A DNA stretch of 64,000 bases from an uncultured Draconibacterium sp. (lineage in GTDB: Bacteria > Bacteroidota > Bacteroidia > Bacteroidales > Prolixibacteraceae), in contig NZ_OY781365.1 in the NCBI RefSeq assembly GCF_963676815.1, forward strand, positions 3,134,501-3,198,500. Direction: 5' to 3'. This document shows positions 16,484 to 27,095 of this stretch, in pieces. Both the position numbers and the translations under genes were made by a program. The number at the start of each line of letters is the position of its first letter. Within the stretch, counting starts at the first letter, position 1. The notes beneath the pieces were generated by a model, which searched no databases, was not told the DNA's origin, and saw only the letters and a program-made list of their open reading frames with translations.

Positions 16484-18583
16484 GTGGGGATCAGGAAAAC
16501 CATATTATCGCGTATTGCAATTGTGTACTTCGTTCTGTCGTTGTTCGGAGCTTATGTTGTGGTTAAGCTTGTTTCTGTTCAGCAAATTAAAAATGAGCGC
16601 TGGCAGAAAATAGAGAACAACTTGAGCAATAATACCGTAATTATCCCGCCGGTTCGCGGGACAATTTGTGCTGATGATGGCAGTGTTTTAGCCACGTCGG
16701 TACCCGGATACAAAATTCGTATCGACCTTGCTGCCGAAGGGGTTAAAAAAGTATTCGACAATGAAGTGGATTCATTAGCCTGGTACTTGTCGAATTTTCA
16801 TAAAGATGCATCGAAACGCGAATATGCACGCCGGTTGCGTTCGGCCTATAAAAACAAAAACCGGGGCTATTTGCTTACTCCTGATAAAATAGATTATAAC
16901 GAACTTCAGCAATTTAAAAACTTCCCGATTTTACGTCGTGGCCGTTTTGGCGGAGGAATGATCGTTGAGCAGGAAAACAAACGGCTCAATCCGTTGGGAA
17001 TGTTGGCGCAACGAACAATTGGCAGCTTGAACAAAGCCAATGCATTAACTCCGGTGCCTGTTGGTTACAATGGCTTGGAGCGTTCGTACGAAATGTATTT
17101 GCGTGGCGAAAATGGCATAAGCTACAAGCAAAACCTGTCGGGCCGTTGGGTTACCCGCACCGAAATTGAGCCGCAAAACGGGATGGATATCATTACAACC
17201 ATCAATGTAAAAATGCAGGATATTGCCGAAAGTGCTTTGTATAAACAGGCGCTGAAATCGAATCCGGAATGGGCAACTGCAGTTTTAATGGAAGTGAAAA
17301 CGGGAGAGATTAAGGCAATTGCAAATTTGGGTAAATCCAGCGAAGGTTTCTACGAAAAAGATAATTATGCTTTGGGGCACCGCGGTTGTTACGAACCCGG
17401 CTCAACATTTAAATTGGTGTCGTTAATGGTGGCGCTTGAAGACGGTGTGGTAGATACCAGCGATGTATTCGACACCGGAAACGGTTATTGGGCGCAGGAA
17501 AATATTACCGACGATCATGCTTGTGGTAAAGTGAATGTTAAACAGATTCTCGAGCAGTCGTCGAATATCGGAACGGCTAAAGTAATTTTATCGAAATACA
17601 CCGATAATCCAAAAGATTATGTAGACAGGATTTATGGTTTTGGTATTCAGAAACCGTTGGGATTGGAACTGGCCGGCGAAGGACAGCCTTATATAAAGTA
17701 TCCCGGAAATGCTGATTGGTGGGGAACTACCACATTGGGTCGTATGTCGTACGGTTACGATTTACGCCTTACTCCTTTGCAAATCCTGAATTTTTACAAT
17801 GCTGTTGCCAACGACGGAGCAATGGTAAAACCACGTTTGGTAAAAGAAATTAGAAACAGCGGAGCCTTGGTTAAAACCTTTAAACCTGAGTTGCTGAATC
17901 CGATGATCGTGTCGAAAGAAACTATTGGGAAAGCGCAGGCGATGTTGGAAGGTGTTTGTCAGAACGGAACCGGGCGAGGTGTTCAGGGCGATCAGTTTAA
18001 AGTCGCTGGCAAAACCGGAACGGCACGTGTTGCCCGTTCAGATGGTAAAGGCTACGAGTACGGAGCTTATTATGCATCGTTTGTAGGGTATTTTCCGGCA
18101 GATAATCCAATGTATTCTTTGATTGTGACTTTTAAAAAACCGCGAAACTCGATTTACGGAGCAGCTGTGGCAGGTCCTGTATTTAAAGAGATTTCGGAAA
18201 AAGTATACGCCAGCCAAATTATGAATGCTACGCCTGAAAGTGATAATCAGGAAGGAGAAGACATTCCTGTGATAAAAAGCGGGGAGCGTGACGCGATTCT
18301 TCGTTTGGCTGAGGAGTTGGAGCTCAAGAATATTCAGGGATTACCCAATTCGAATATGGTGTCTCCAAGCGCAAAAGACAATGGAATAGTGCTGGAAGAA
18401 AATGTTGTACCGACCAACGCTGTGCCCGATGTAGTTGGAATGGGCGCCAGTAATGCCATTTTTCTGCTGGAGAATGCAGGTTTAAAAGTGAAAATAAGCG
18501 GAATAGGAAAAGTAAAAAAACAATCGTTGAAACCCGGTAGTTCATACCGCCCGGGACAAACGGTATATCTCTCATTAAGTTAA
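16484..18583 (+). CDS. ftsI: Septal peptidoglycan transpeptidase FtsI (class B PBP with PASTA domain)
   Basis: 699 residues starting at GTG, 2 bases after ftsL. It cross-links septal peptidoglycan. N-terminal membrane anchor (about 10-30), dimerisation domain starting at PPVRGTICADDG, then the transpeptidase domain with GSTFKL (catalytic Ser about 307), SSN (about 358-360) and KTGTA (about 510). Unlike Proteobacterial FtsI it ends in one PASTA domain (about 640-699, AVPDVVGMGASNAIFLLENAGLKV split over motifs), as is usual in Bacteroidota. All catalytic motifs are intact. Confidence 0.95.
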   Translation: MGIRKTILSRIAIVYFVLSLFGAYVVVKLVSVQQIKNERWQKIENNLSNNTVIIPPVRGTICADDGSVLATSVPGYKIRIDLAAEGVKKVFDNEVDSLAWYLSNFHKDASKREYARRLRSAYKNKNRGYLLTPDKIDYNELQQFKNFPILRRGRFGGGMIVEQENKRLNPLGMLAQRTIGSLNKANALTPVPVGYNGLERSYEMYLRGENGISYKQNLSGRWVTRTEIEPQNGMDIITTINVKMQDIAESALYKQALKSNPEWATAVLMEVKTGEIKAIANLGKSSEGFYEKDNYALGHRGCYEPGSTFKLVSLMVALEDGVVDTSDVFDTGNGYWAQENITDDHACGKVNVKQILEQSSNIGTAKVILSKYTDNPKDYVDRIYGFGIQKPLGLELAGEGQPYIKYPGNADWWGTTTLGRMSYGYDLRLTPLQILNFYNAVANDGAMVKPRLVKEIRNSGALVKTFKPELLNPMIVSKETIGKAQAMLEGVCQNGTGRGVQGDQFKVAGKTGTARVARSDGKGYEYGAYYASFVGYFPADNPMYSLIVTFKKPRNSIYGAAVAGPVFKEISEKVYASQIMNATPESDNQEGEDIPVIKSGERDAILRLAEELELKNIQGLPNSNMVSPSAKDNGIVLEENVVPTNAVPDVVGMGASNAIFLLENAGLKVKISGIGKVKKQSLKPGSSYRPGQTVYLSLS

Positions 18584-18584
18584 G

Positions 18585-20042
18585 ATGAAGTTAGCAGAGT
18601 TGTTGGAACATATAGGGATTGTTGATTGCATTGGTGAAACCAATAGGGAAGTTACCAGCATTCAATTCGACTCAAGGAAAATCACATCGAATAGTTTATT
18701 TGTAGCACAAAAAGGTGTGTCGGTTGACGGACATCGTTTTATCGAGGTTGCCATAGAAAAAGGCGCGACCACTATTGTATGCGAAGATCTTCCTGCAGAA
18801 TTAAAATCAGCAGTAACTTTTGTACAGGTTGAAGATTCCAATAAGGTTTTAGGCGAAATTGCAGCTGCGTTTTATGGTTTACCATCTTCAAAAATGAAAG
18901 TGGTTGGCGTAACCGGAACAAACGGGAAAACCAGTATCGCCAGTTTATTACACAAGCTTTTCAGAATGCAGGGCTACAATGTTGGTCTGCTTTCAACAAT
19001 TTCATATAAAATAAACGAGAAAGAGGAGGTTGCCTCGCACACCACTCCGGATGCGCTGAAAATACAGCAGTTAATGGCCGAGATGGTCGACGAAGGTTGT
19101 GAATTCTGTTTTATGGAAGTGAGTTCGCATGCCATTCATCAGCAACGAATTTCAGGAATTCAGTTTGCCGGAGGTATTTTTACCAATATCACGCACGACC
19201 ACCTCGACTATCACAAAACTTTTGCTGAATACATAAAAGCCAAAAAAGCCTTTTTCGACGGATTGCCAAAAGATGCATTTGCATTGGTTAATGCCGACGA
19301 TAAAAATGGTTTGGTGATGCTTCAAAATACAAAGGCCCGAAAACTCACTTATTCCAATCGTACGATGGCGGATTACCGCTGCAAGGTAATTGAAAGTCAT
19401 TTCGATGGTATGCTGCTGAGTATGGACGATCAGGAAATCTGGACACGTTTTGTTGGGCTATTTAATGCGTCAAATTTATTGGCAGTTTATGCCACTGCCG
19501 TTGAGTTGGAACAGGACAAAGGCGAGGTGCTCACCGTTATCAGCAATTTACAATCGGTGCAAGGGCGTTTCGAAACCATTCGGAGTGAAGATGGCAAATA
19601 TGCGATTGTAGATTATGCGCACACGCCCGATGCTTTGAAAAATGTGTTGGCGGCAATTGCTGAAATCAGAACAAGAAACGAGCAGGTGATTACCGTGGTT
19701 GGTGCCGGTGGCGATCGCGACAGAACAAAACGCCCTGAGATGGCACAAGAGGCTTTGGCCGCCAGCGATAAAGTAATTCTTACTTCGGATAATCCGCGGA
19801 GTGAAGATCCTGAAGCGATTATAAAAGATATGGAAGCCGGTGTTGAACCGCAATATAAAAATAAGGTGGTGTCGATTGTTAGTCGCCGCGATGCGATAAA
19901 AACGGCGGTAATGCTGGCACAACCGGGCGATATAATTCTGATTGCAGGAAAGGGGCACGAAGATTACCAGGAAGTAAATGGTGTGAAACATCATTTTGAC
20001 GACAGGGAAGAAGTAAGGAACTGTTTTGGACTAAAAAATTAA
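18585..20042 (+). CDS. murE: UDP-MurNAc-L-Ala-D-Glu:meso-diaminopimelate ligase MurE
   Basis: 485 residues. It adds the third stem residue in cytoplasmic peptidoglycan precursor synthesis. ATP loop GVTGTNGKTS (about 107-116), SSHAIHQQRISGI, and the substrate-selecting motif DNPR (in TSDNPRSEDP, about 402-405), which marks meso-diaminopimelate rather than lysine as the added amino acid. Starts one base after ftsI. Confidence 0.96.
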   Translation: MKLAELLEHIGIVDCIGETNREVTSIQFDSRKITSNSLFVAQKGVSVDGHRFIEVAIEKGATTIVCEDLPAELKSAVTFVQVEDSNKVLGEIAAAFYGLPSSKMKVVGVTGTNGKTSIASLLHKLFRMQGYNVGLLSTISYKINEKEEVASHTTPDALKIQQLMAEMVDEGCEFCFMEVSSHAIHQQRISGIQFAGGIFTNITHDHLDYHKTFAEYIKAKKAFFDGLPKDAFALVNADDKNGLVMLQNTKARKLTYSNRTMADYRCKVIESHFDGMLLSMDDQEIWTRFVGLFNASNLLAVYATAVELEQDKGEVLTVISNLQSVQGRFETIRSEDGKYAIVDYAHTPDALKNVLAAIAEIRTRNEQVITVVGAGGDRDRTKRPEMAQEALAASDKVILTSDNPRSEDPEAIIKDMEAGVEPQYKNKVVSIVSRRDAIKTAVMLAQPGDIILIAGKGHEDYQEVNGVKHHFDDREEVRNCFGLKN

Positions 20043-20051
20043 AAACAAGAT

Positions 20052-21302
20052 ATGTTTTATTGGCTATACGAACTTTTGGCAGGATACGATATTCCGGGCA
20101 TTGGAATGCTTCCGGGCATTACATTTCGCTCGGCAGCAGCAATTATTCTGTCGTTGTTTATCACAACGATTTTCGGGAAAAAGCTGATTCGCATTTTGCA
20201 GCGCAAACAAATTGGCGACGAAGTGCGCGACCTTGGTTTGGAAGGACAAATGCAAAAGCAGGGAACCCCCACAATGGGCGGGATAATTATTCTGATGGCC
20301 ATTATTATTCCAACATTGCTGTTTGCCCGCCTCGATAATATCTACATTCTGCTGATGCTGATTACTACTGCATTTTTGGGGATGATCGGTTTTATCGATG
20401 ATTATATCAAGGTTTTCAAAAAGAATAAAGAAGGACTGGCTGGTAAATTTAAAATTCTCGGACAGGTGAGTTTGGGGCTTATTGTAGCCGCCACACTTTT
20501 TATCAGCGAAGATGTAAAGGTTCGTGAGCACGTAAGCGATGAGAGTGGCACGTTTCTGACAGAGCAAGTTACTGATCCGGCTACGGGTGAAACCACCGAT
20601 CAGTTTGTTATGGAAGATGTAAAATCGACCAAAACCACAATCCCGTTTATTAAAAAGAATGAGTTTGATTATGCATGGCTGGTGGCTTTTGCCGGCGATG
20701 CTGCAGCATGGTTAAAATGGCTGGTATATGCCGTTGCAATTATACTGATCATTACCGCTGTTTCGAATGCGGCAAACCTTACCGACGGAATTGACGGACT
20801 GGCAACCGGAACGTCGGCAATTAGCGGGGCTACACTGGGTATTCTGGCCTACGTAAGTGGTAACGTAATTTATGCCGATTACCTGAATATCATGTACATC
20901 CCAAATATTGGTGAATTAACTGTTTTTATCGCGGCTTTCATTGGTGCTACCGTTGGATTTTTGTGGTACAACTCATTCCCGGCACAGGTTTTTATGGGCG
21001 ACACCGGAAGTCTTGCATTGGGTGGAATATTAGCCGTTTTTGCAGTGATCATCCGCAAAGAAATTTTGATACCGCTGTTATGTGGAATTTTCCTGATAGA
21101 GAACCTTTCGGTTGTAATTCAGGTGAGTTGGTTTAAATACACCAAACGAAAATATGGCGAAGGACGCAGAGTGTTCCTTATGAGCCCGATTCACCACCAT
21201 TTTCAGAAAAAGGGGTTCCCGGAACCAAAGATTGTAACACGCTTTTGGATTGTCGGAATTATTCTGGCAGTGATAACAATTGCAACATTAAAAATGAGAT
21301 AG
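20052..21302 (+). CDS. mraY: Phospho-MurNAc-pentapeptide transferase MraY
   Basis: 416 residues, polytopic inner-membrane enzyme that makes lipid I. Conserved landmarks: [53 protein letters not shown] and [12 protein letters not shown]. It is about 55 residues longer than the E. coli enzyme because of an insertion near residues 155-210 ([21 protein letters not shown] region) between membrane segments; similar extended loops are common in Bacteroidota MraY. Confidence 0.96.
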   Translation: MFYWLYELLAGYDIPGIGMLPGITFRSAAAIILSLFITTIFGKKLIRILQRKQIGDEVRDLGLEGQMQKQGTPTMGGIIILMAIIIPTLLFARLDNIYILLMLITTAFLGMIGFIDDYIKVFKKNKEGLAGKFKILGQVSLGLIVAATLFISEDVKVREHVSDESGTFLTEQVTDPATGETTDQFVMEDVKSTKTTIPFIKKNEFDYAWLVAFAGDAAAWLKWLVYAVAIILIITAVSNAANLTDGIDGLATGTSAISGATLGILAYVSGNVIYADYLNIMYIPNIGELTVFIAAFIGATVGFLWYNSFPAQVFMGDTGSLALGGILAVFAVIIRKEILIPLLCGIFLIENLSVVIQVSWFKYTKRKYGEGRRVFLMSPIHHHFQKKGFPEPKIVTRFWIVGIILAVITIATLKMR

Positions 21303-21303
21303 A

Positions 21304-22641
21304 GTGAAAGGACTGGTAGCCATATTAGGAGGAGGCGAAAGCGGCGTTGGAGCAGCCATTCTTGCACAAAAAAGAGGATACGATGTATTTGTGTCCGACC
21401 TTGGAAAAATCAAGGATAAATACAAAGACGTTCTTTCAAATTATAAAATCGATTTTGAAGAAGGACACCACTCGGAAGAGAAGATTCTGAGTGCCGAGCT
21501 GGTCGTGAAAAGTCCGGGAATTCCGGAAACTGCACCGTTGGTTAAGCAACTAAAAGAGCAAGGCACTTCGGTGATTTCGGAAATTGAATTTGGCGGTCGT
21601 TTTTCGTCGGCTAAAACCATTTGCATTACCGGAAGTAATGGCAAAACAACTACCACTTTGCTGACTTATCATATTCTGCAAAAGGCGGGAGTAAATGTTG
21701 GATTGGCAGGAAATGTTGGAAAAAGTTTTGCCTGGCAGGTGGCCGAAGAAAATTTCGATGTGTATGTGATCGAGCTAAGCAGTTTTCAGTTGGACGGAAT
21801 GTACGAGTTCAAAGCAGATGTAGCTGTGCTGATGAACATCACGCCCGATCACCTCGATCGTTACGGCTACGATATGCAAAACTACACGGATTCGAAATTT
21901 AGGATTCTTCAAAATCAAACAGCAACTGACTACTTCGTTTATTGTGCCGACGACGAAGTGATTCAAAAAGAAATAAATAAGAGAGATATAAAACCTGTTC
22001 AACTTCCTTTTGGGTTGGGAGAGGCTGCCGGGCCTGGAGCAGGTGTGAAAGACAATCGGATAATTATCAACTTTAATCAAAATCAATTCAGCATGTCGAT
22101 ACTGGATTTATCACTACAGGGGAAACACAATACCTACAACAGCATGGCCGCAGGCATTGCAAGCATGGTATTAAAAATCAGGGATGAACAATTGAGAGAA
22201 AGCCTTTCCGACTTTACTGGTGTAGAGCATCGTTTAGAGCGTTTTCTTAAAGTTCATGGCATCGAGTTTATCAACGACTCGAAAGCAACGAACGTTAATT
22301 CATCGTGGTATGCGTTGGAAAGTGTACACAAACCGGTGGTTTGGATTGCCGGTGGGGTAGACAAAGGAAACGATTACTCCATGTTGCAGGGGCTTGTAAC
22401 TAACAAAGTGAAAGCCATTGTTTGTCTGGGTAAGAACAATGCCAAATTACACGAAGCTTTTGGCGATTGTGTTTCTGATATTGTAGACGCGTCAAGTATG
22501 GAAGAAGCTGTAAAAGCTGCTTACTACCTGGCCCGAAATGGCGACACCGTGCTGTTATCACCGGCGTGTGCAAGTTTCGATTTATTTGAGAATTACGAAG
22601 ACAGAGGAAATCAATTTAAAAAAGAAGTAAGGAATTTGTAA
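21304..22641 (+). CDS. murD: UDP-MurNAc-L-alanine:D-glutamate ligase MurD
   Basis: 445 residues from a GTG start one base after mraY. It adds D-Glu to UDP-MurNAc-L-Ala. N-terminal ILGGGESGVGAAIL dinucleotide-type fold, ATP loop TGSNGKTTTT (about 108-117), ITPDHLDRYG, VEHRLERF and FINDSKATN are all as expected. Its stop overlaps the ftsW start by one base. Confidence 0.96.
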   Translation: MKGLVAILGGGESGVGAAILAQKRGYDVFVSDLGKIKDKYKDVLSNYKIDFEEGHHSEEKILSAELVVKSPGIPETAPLVKQLKEQGTSVISEIEFGGRFSSAKTICITGSNGKTTTTLLTYHILQKAGVNVGLAGNVGKSFAWQVAEENFDVYVIELSSFQLDGMYEFKADVAVLMNITPDHLDRYGYDMQNYTDSKFRILQNQTATDYFVYCADDEVIQKEINKRDIKPVQLPFGLGEAAGPGAGVKDNRIIINFNQNQFSMSILDLSLQGKHNTYNSMAAGIASMVLKIRDEQLRESLSDFTGVEHRLERFLKVHGIEFINDSKATNVNSSWYALESVHKPVVWIAGGVDKGNDYSMLQGLVTNKVKAIVCLGKNNAKLHEAFGDCVSDIVDASSMEEAVKAAYYLARNGDTVLLSPACASFDLFENYEDRGNQFKKEVRNL

Positions 22642-23864
22642 TGCAACATTCCATTCTGAAATTATTTAAGGGCGACCGCGTGCTTTGGATGGTGCTGATG
22701 CTGTTATCGGTGTTGTCGCTGCTTATTGTGTACAGTTCAACAGGCGCACTGGCTTATCGTGTGGCACAGGGAAACACTTTGAAATACCTGTTTCGCCAGG
22801 TAGTATTTTTAGGTACAGGAATTGGTGTAATTCTGTTGATGGTGAATGTGTTGCCCATAAAATTATACTCAAAACTGGCATGGTGGGCTTTACTGGCCAG
22901 TATCGGATTTTTACTTTTTTCGATTGTAATGCGCGGAACATCGTTTGTTTCTTCCAGCGGGCGTACACTTAATTTCTGGGGTGCAACATTTCAACCGGCC
23001 GAAATGGCAAAGATTTCGCTGGTATTATTCTCGGCCAAAATTTTAGGGAAACGCCAAAAAACAAAAGGCGATTTGTGGGAAGCATTTAAGAAGATAATTT
23101 TTTATACGGCCATCGTCTGTGGTTTGATTTTTATATCCGATTTCTCAACCTCGGCATTGCTTTTCGCAACAATTATGACCATGATGTTTTGCGGCCGGAT
23201 TCCATTAAAATACTTGTTTTCGCTAGTTGGTATTGGAATCGCTTTGGTAGTAACAATCTATTTTACAGCTGATCTTTTGCCGGATAGTATTGGCCGTGTG
23301 CATACCATAAAAGGAAGGATTGAACGATTTATAAATCCGCCACCTCCCGAAGCTTCGCAGGGAATTACTCAAGCCGACTATGCAAAGCTAGCTATTTATT
23401 CTGGAGGAATTTTTGGAAAGGGGCCTGGCCATTCTGATGTAAGTAACTATATGGCCGCTGCATATAACGATTTTATTTTCGCCATAATCGTAGAAGAATA
23501 TGGATTGTTGGGAGGTCTTGCAGTAATTATGCTTTTCCTTATTTTCTTTTTCAGGGGAGTGGTAATCGTCCGGCGGGCTACGCGAACGTTTCCGGCGTTT
23601 ATGGTTATTGGACTAACATTGGTGCTGGTTTTTCAGGCCATGATAAATATAGGCGTTTCAAGTGGCGCGCTACCGGTAACGGGGCAACCACTGCCATGGA
23701 TAAGTTTAGGAGGAACATCGTTGTTGTTTACCTCGCTGGCTTTTGGCTTGATTCTTAGTGTGAGTCACCAAAATCAGCAGAATAAAGAAGTTGAGGAGCA
23801 ACCGATTATGATTAAAGCTCCGGACGAGGATTACGAAATAGTGAATGATGACAAAGATAAATAG
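22641..23864 (+). CDS. ftsW: Septal peptidoglycan glycosyltransferase FtsW (SEDS family)
   Basis: 407 residues with about ten membrane segments. It polymerises lipid II at the septum together with FtsI. Landmarks: LIVYSSTGALAYR, FQPAEMAKISLVLF, HSDVSNYMAAAYNDFIFAIIVEEYGLLGG and LPVTGQPLPWISLGGTSLL. The C-terminal cytoplasmic tail is short and charged. Overlaps murG by 20 bases. Confidence 0.95.
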   Translation: MQHSILKLFKGDRVLWMVLMLLSVLSLLIVYSSTGALAYRVAQGNTLKYLFRQVVFLGTGIGVILLMVNVLPIKLYSKLAWWALLASIGFLLFSIVMRGTSFVSSSGRTLNFWGATFQPAEMAKISLVLFSAKILGKRQKTKGDLWEAFKKIIFYTAIVCGLIFISDFSTSALLFATIMTMMFCGRIPLKYLFSLVGIGIALVVTIYFTADLLPDSIGRVHTIKGRIERFINPPPPEASQGITQADYAKLAIYSGGIFGKGPGHSDVSNYMAAAYNDFIFAIIVEEYGLLGGLAVIMLFLIFFFRGVVIVRRATRTFPAFMVIGLTLVLVFQAMINIGVSSGALPVTGQPLPWISLGGTSLLFTSLAFGLILSVSHQNQQNKEVEEQPIMIKAPDEDYEIVNDDKDK

Positions 23865-24951
23865 AGCCATAATAAGCGGAGGCGGTACCGGGGGACATAT
23901 TTTCCCGGCGCTTGCTATTGCGAATGAAATTAAAAAGCGCAATCCTAACGCTGATATTTTATTTGTTGGTGCCGAAGATCGGATGGAAATGGAGAAAGTT
24001 CCTGCCGCCGGTTATAAAATTATTGGCTTGCCGGTGATGGGATTTCCACGGAAACCCAGCATGAAAATGATTACCTTCTTTAAAAAACTGCGCCAAAGTT
24101 CGAAGTTAGCTAAAAGAATTGTGGCCGAGTTTCACCCTGATGTGGCGATTGGAGTTGGAGGTTATGCCAGCGGTCCGTTATTGCGCGCAGCAGCAAAAGA
24201 TAAGGTGCCTTGTTTGATTCAGGAACAGAACTCGTATGCCGGAATCACCAATAAACTTTTGAGCAAAAAGGTAAATTCAATTTGTGTGGCTTACGATAAA
24301 ATGGAGCGCTTTTTCCCAAAAGAGAAAATTGTATTAACGGGAAATCCGGTACGCGAAAATTTGATTGAAAAACAAGACCGAAAAGAAGCGTTAAAGTTTT
24401 TTGAAGTAAGCGAATCAGATAAAATTATATTGATTGTTGGTGGCAGCCTTGGTGCGCGTTCAGTAAACCAGGCTGTGCTTAAAAATATTAAAGAAATAGC
24501 ATCTTCGGGAGTTCAGGTGATCTGGCAAACCGGGGCATATTATTACGATAAAATTAAGGAAGAACTGAAAGAAACAAAGCCGGGAAACCTGCAGATTCAT
24601 AAGTTTATAACGCGAATGGATTTAGCTTACGAAGTGGCCGATTTGGTGATTTCGAGAGCTGGTGCAGGAACAATCTCGGAGTTGTGTTTGGTTGGAAAGG
24701 CTTCGGTTTTAGTGCCGTCGCCAAATGTTTCGGAAGATCATCAAACTAAAAATGCGATGGCCCTGGTAGAAAAGGATGCGGCTTTAATGGTGCGCGATGA
24801 TGAGATTAACGAGAAGTTATTCCCGCTGGCTTTTGAGGTGGTAAAAGATGAAGCGCGTTGTGGTGCTTTGGCAACAAAAAGTAAAGAGTTGGCCAAGCCG
24901 GAAGCGACCAAACAAATAGTTGATGAAGTAGAGAATTTAGTGAGTGAATAA
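23845..24951 (+). CDS. murG: UDP-GlcNAc:lipid I N-acetylglucosaminyltransferase MurG
   Basis: 368 residues (start at ATG 23845 or the adjacent ATG 23848). It converts lipid I to lipid II at the inner face of the membrane. Landmarks: SGGGTGGHIFPALA, GVGGYASGPLLRAA, IQEQNSYAGITNK, VGGSLGARSVNQ, ISRAGAGTISEL and EDHQTKNA. Overlaps both neighbours, consistent with translational coupling. Confidence 0.95.
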   Translation: MMTKINRAIISGGGTGGHIFPALAIANEIKKRNPNADILFVGAEDRMEMEKVPAAGYKIIGLPVMGFPRKPSMKMITFFKKLRQSSKLAKRIVAEFHPDVAIGVGGYASGPLLRAAAKDKVPCLIQEQNSYAGITNKLLSKKVNSICVAYDKMERFFPKEKIVLTGNPVRENLIEKQDRKEALKFFEVSESDKIILIVGGSLGARSVNQAVLKNIKEIASSGVQVIWQTGAYYYDKIKEELKETKPGNLQIHKFITRMDLAYEVADLVISRAGAGTISELCLVGKASVLVPSPNVSEDHQTKNAMALVEKDAALMVRDDEINEKLFPLAFEVVKDEARCGALATKSKELAKPEATKQIVDEVENLVSE

Positions 24952-26344
24952 ATCGATGAATGGCATTCAGAAAATAAGAAATGTATATTTCCTCGGAATT
25001 GGGGGAATTGGGATGAGTGCGCTGGCCCGTTATTTTAAGTTTACCGGGCGCAACGTGGCAGGATACGATCGCACGCAATCGGCATTAACAGATGCATTGC
25101 AGGCTGAAGGAATTGATGTACATTTTGAAGATGATATCAGAAATATTCCATCAAAGTGGAATCCAACCGAAACGATTGCTGTTTACACACCGGCTTTGCC
25201 TGACGAGCATAAGGAGCTGAATTGGTTTAAAAGTCAGCCAATTGGTTTATTTAAGCGGGCAAAAGTACTCGGAATGATTTGCAACGAGCACAATGGAATT
25301 GGTGTGGCCGGAACACATGGAAAAACAACAACCAGTACCATTGTTACCAATATTTTGAGCAAAACAGAACAGGGCTGCGGCGCTTTTTTAGGTGGTATTT
25401 CAAAAAATTTCAGGAGCAATTTGGTGTTGCCGAAAGCTGAATCGCCATGGATTGTGGCTGAAGCCGACGAGTTTGATCGGTCGTTTTTGCACTTAAAACC
25501 ACAGTTGGCGTTGGTTACTTCGGTTGATGCAGATCATTTGGATATTTATGGCGAAAAGGAAAAGATCGTTGAGTCATTTGAGAAGTTTATTTCGCAGATC
25601 CGTCCAGACGGAAGTTTGGTGCTAAAAGAGGGAGTAGACCTCGATATCTCGAAAACCGATGCAAAAGTTTATTCCTACTCGCTAAAAGGTAAAACGGATT
25701 TTGCAGCATTAAATCTGCAGTTGAATTCGGAAACGGGTTTTTATTCGTTCGATTTAAAAACACCTGATGGAATTATTGCCAACTGTGAAATGAATTATCC
25801 GGGGCTGGTGAACGTTGAAAATACGGTTGGAGCCAGTGCTTTGGCCTGGTTGGCAGGCGCATCGGCAAATTCGATAAAAGCAGGTATAGAAGATTATGAA
25901 GGGGTGGCACGCCGGTTTGATATTCGTTACCGTTCGGAGAGTCGGATTTACATTGACGATTATGCGCATCATCCCGCGGAACTAGAGGCATTTATAACTT
26001 CGGTTAAAGCCTTGTTCCCCGATAAAAAGGTGACCGGAATTTTTCAGCCTCACTTGTTTTCGCGCACCAAAGATTTTGCTGCCGAATTTGCACAAAGTCT
26101 GGATTTGTTGGATAAAGCGATTTTGATACCGCTTTACCCCGCACGCGAAGAACCGATTCCTGGCGTTTCGTCAGCTATAATTTACAAAGAAATGAAGCTG
26201 GAGAACCGGATGCTGGCCGAGCGCGATGAGGTATTGAAAATACTAAAATCGGACCCAAACGAAATTGTGGTAACAATGGGTGCCGGCGATATCGACCGAA
26301 TGGTGGAAAGTATAATTGAATTGATGGAAAGTAAAGAAAAATGA
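24944..26344 (+). CDS. murC: UDP-MurNAc:L-alanine ligase MurC
   Basis: 466 residues (start at 24944, or ATG 24956 four codons later). First amino-acid addition to UDP-MurNAc. VYFLGIGGIGMSALA (nucleotide fold), ATP loop AGTHGKTTTS (about 122-131), EADEFDRSFL, DADHLDIYG and IDDYAHHPAEL are intact. Overlaps murG by 8 bases and ftsQ by 4. Confidence 0.96.
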   Translation: MNKSMNGIQKIRNVYFLGIGGIGMSALARYFKFTGRNVAGYDRTQSALTDALQAEGIDVHFEDDIRNIPSKWNPTETIAVYTPALPDEHKELNWFKSQPIGLFKRAKVLGMICNEHNGIGVAGTHGKTTTSTIVTNILSKTEQGCGAFLGGISKNFRSNLVLPKAESPWIVAEADEFDRSFLHLKPQLALVTSVDADHLDIYGEKEKIVESFEKFISQIRPDGSLVLKEGVDLDISKTDAKVYSYSLKGKTDFAALNLQLNSETGFYSFDLKTPDGIIANCEMNYPGLVNVENTVGASALAWLAGASANSIKAGIEDYEGVARRFDIRYRSESRIYIDDYAHHPAELEAFITSVKALFPDKKVTGIFQPHLFSRTKDFAAEFAQSLDLLDKAILIPLYPAREEPIPGVSSAIIYKEMKLENRMLAERDEVLKILKSDPNEIVVTMGAGDIDRMVESIIELMESKEK

Positions 26345-27093
26345 TAAAGAAGTTTGCAAAAATAGGCGGGTTGTTGGTGTTGCTGGTGTTTCTGCTGGTA
26401 ACATTGGCATTTACTTCATTGAAGTACAATCATGCCACTTGCAACGATATTGAAATCAATTACGATCCGGATGAAGTGATAAAAGTTGATCGGGCAGAGC
26501 TGATAAAACTGGTAAAGTCGATTGATAAAAACATAATAGGGAAGAATTTTGACAGCATAAACACGGTGCAGATTGAACAGGCGGTTGAAAAGCACGAAGC
26601 GATTTTGAAAGCCGAGGTTTATAAAGTTGTTACCCGCACTGATAGCGCCACTTTTAAAGGAGTACTGGCCATCGATCTGAAACACAGGAAACCGGTAGTA
26701 CGTGTTTTTTCCGATAAGGGAAATTATTATCTCGATGAGTTTGGGGGAAAAATTCCGGTGTCGACAAATTATGCGGCAAACGTGCTGGTAGCTACCGGAG
26801 ATATCAGCGAAGAGTATGCAAAAGAAACACTTTTGCCATGTGTTTTAACGATTGAGAGCGACGAATTCTGGAATGCTCAAATTGAGCAGATTCATGTGCA
26901 AAGAGATGGCGATGTGCTCTTGATCCCTTTGGTTGGCGACCACACTATTGAGTTTGGAACGCTTGAGAATTATCAGGAGAAATTGCGGAATATGAAAGCT
27001 TTTTACAAGCAGATTATGGCAAAGAATAATTGGAATAAATATAAAACGATCAGTTTAAAATATAAAGATCAGGTAATAGCAAAAAGAAGATAA
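26341..27093 (+). CDS. ftsQ: Cell division protein FtsQ
   Basis: 250 residues: short basic cytoplasmic tail, one membrane segment (GLLVLLVFLLVTLAFTSL, about 10-28), POTRA-like region about 35-105 and a beta domain to about 225. Divergent in sequence as usual; identity rests on topology and the murC-ftsQ-ftsA-ftsZ context. It recruits FtsL/FtsB and the FtsWI synthase. ATGA overlap with murC. Confidence 0.9.
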   Translation: MIKKFAKIGGLLVLLVFLLVTLAFTSLKYNHATCNDIEINYDPDEVIKVDRAELIKLVKSIDKNIIGKNFDSINTVQIEQAVEKHEAILKAEVYKVVTRTDSATFKGVLAIDLKHRKPVVRVFSDKGNYYLDEFGGKIPVSTNYAANVLVATGDISEEYAKETLLPCVLTIESDEFWNAQIEQIHVQRDGDVLLIPLVGDHTIEFGTLENYQEKLRNMKAFYKQIMAKNNWNKYKTISLKYKDQVIAKRR

Positions 27094-27095
27094 TT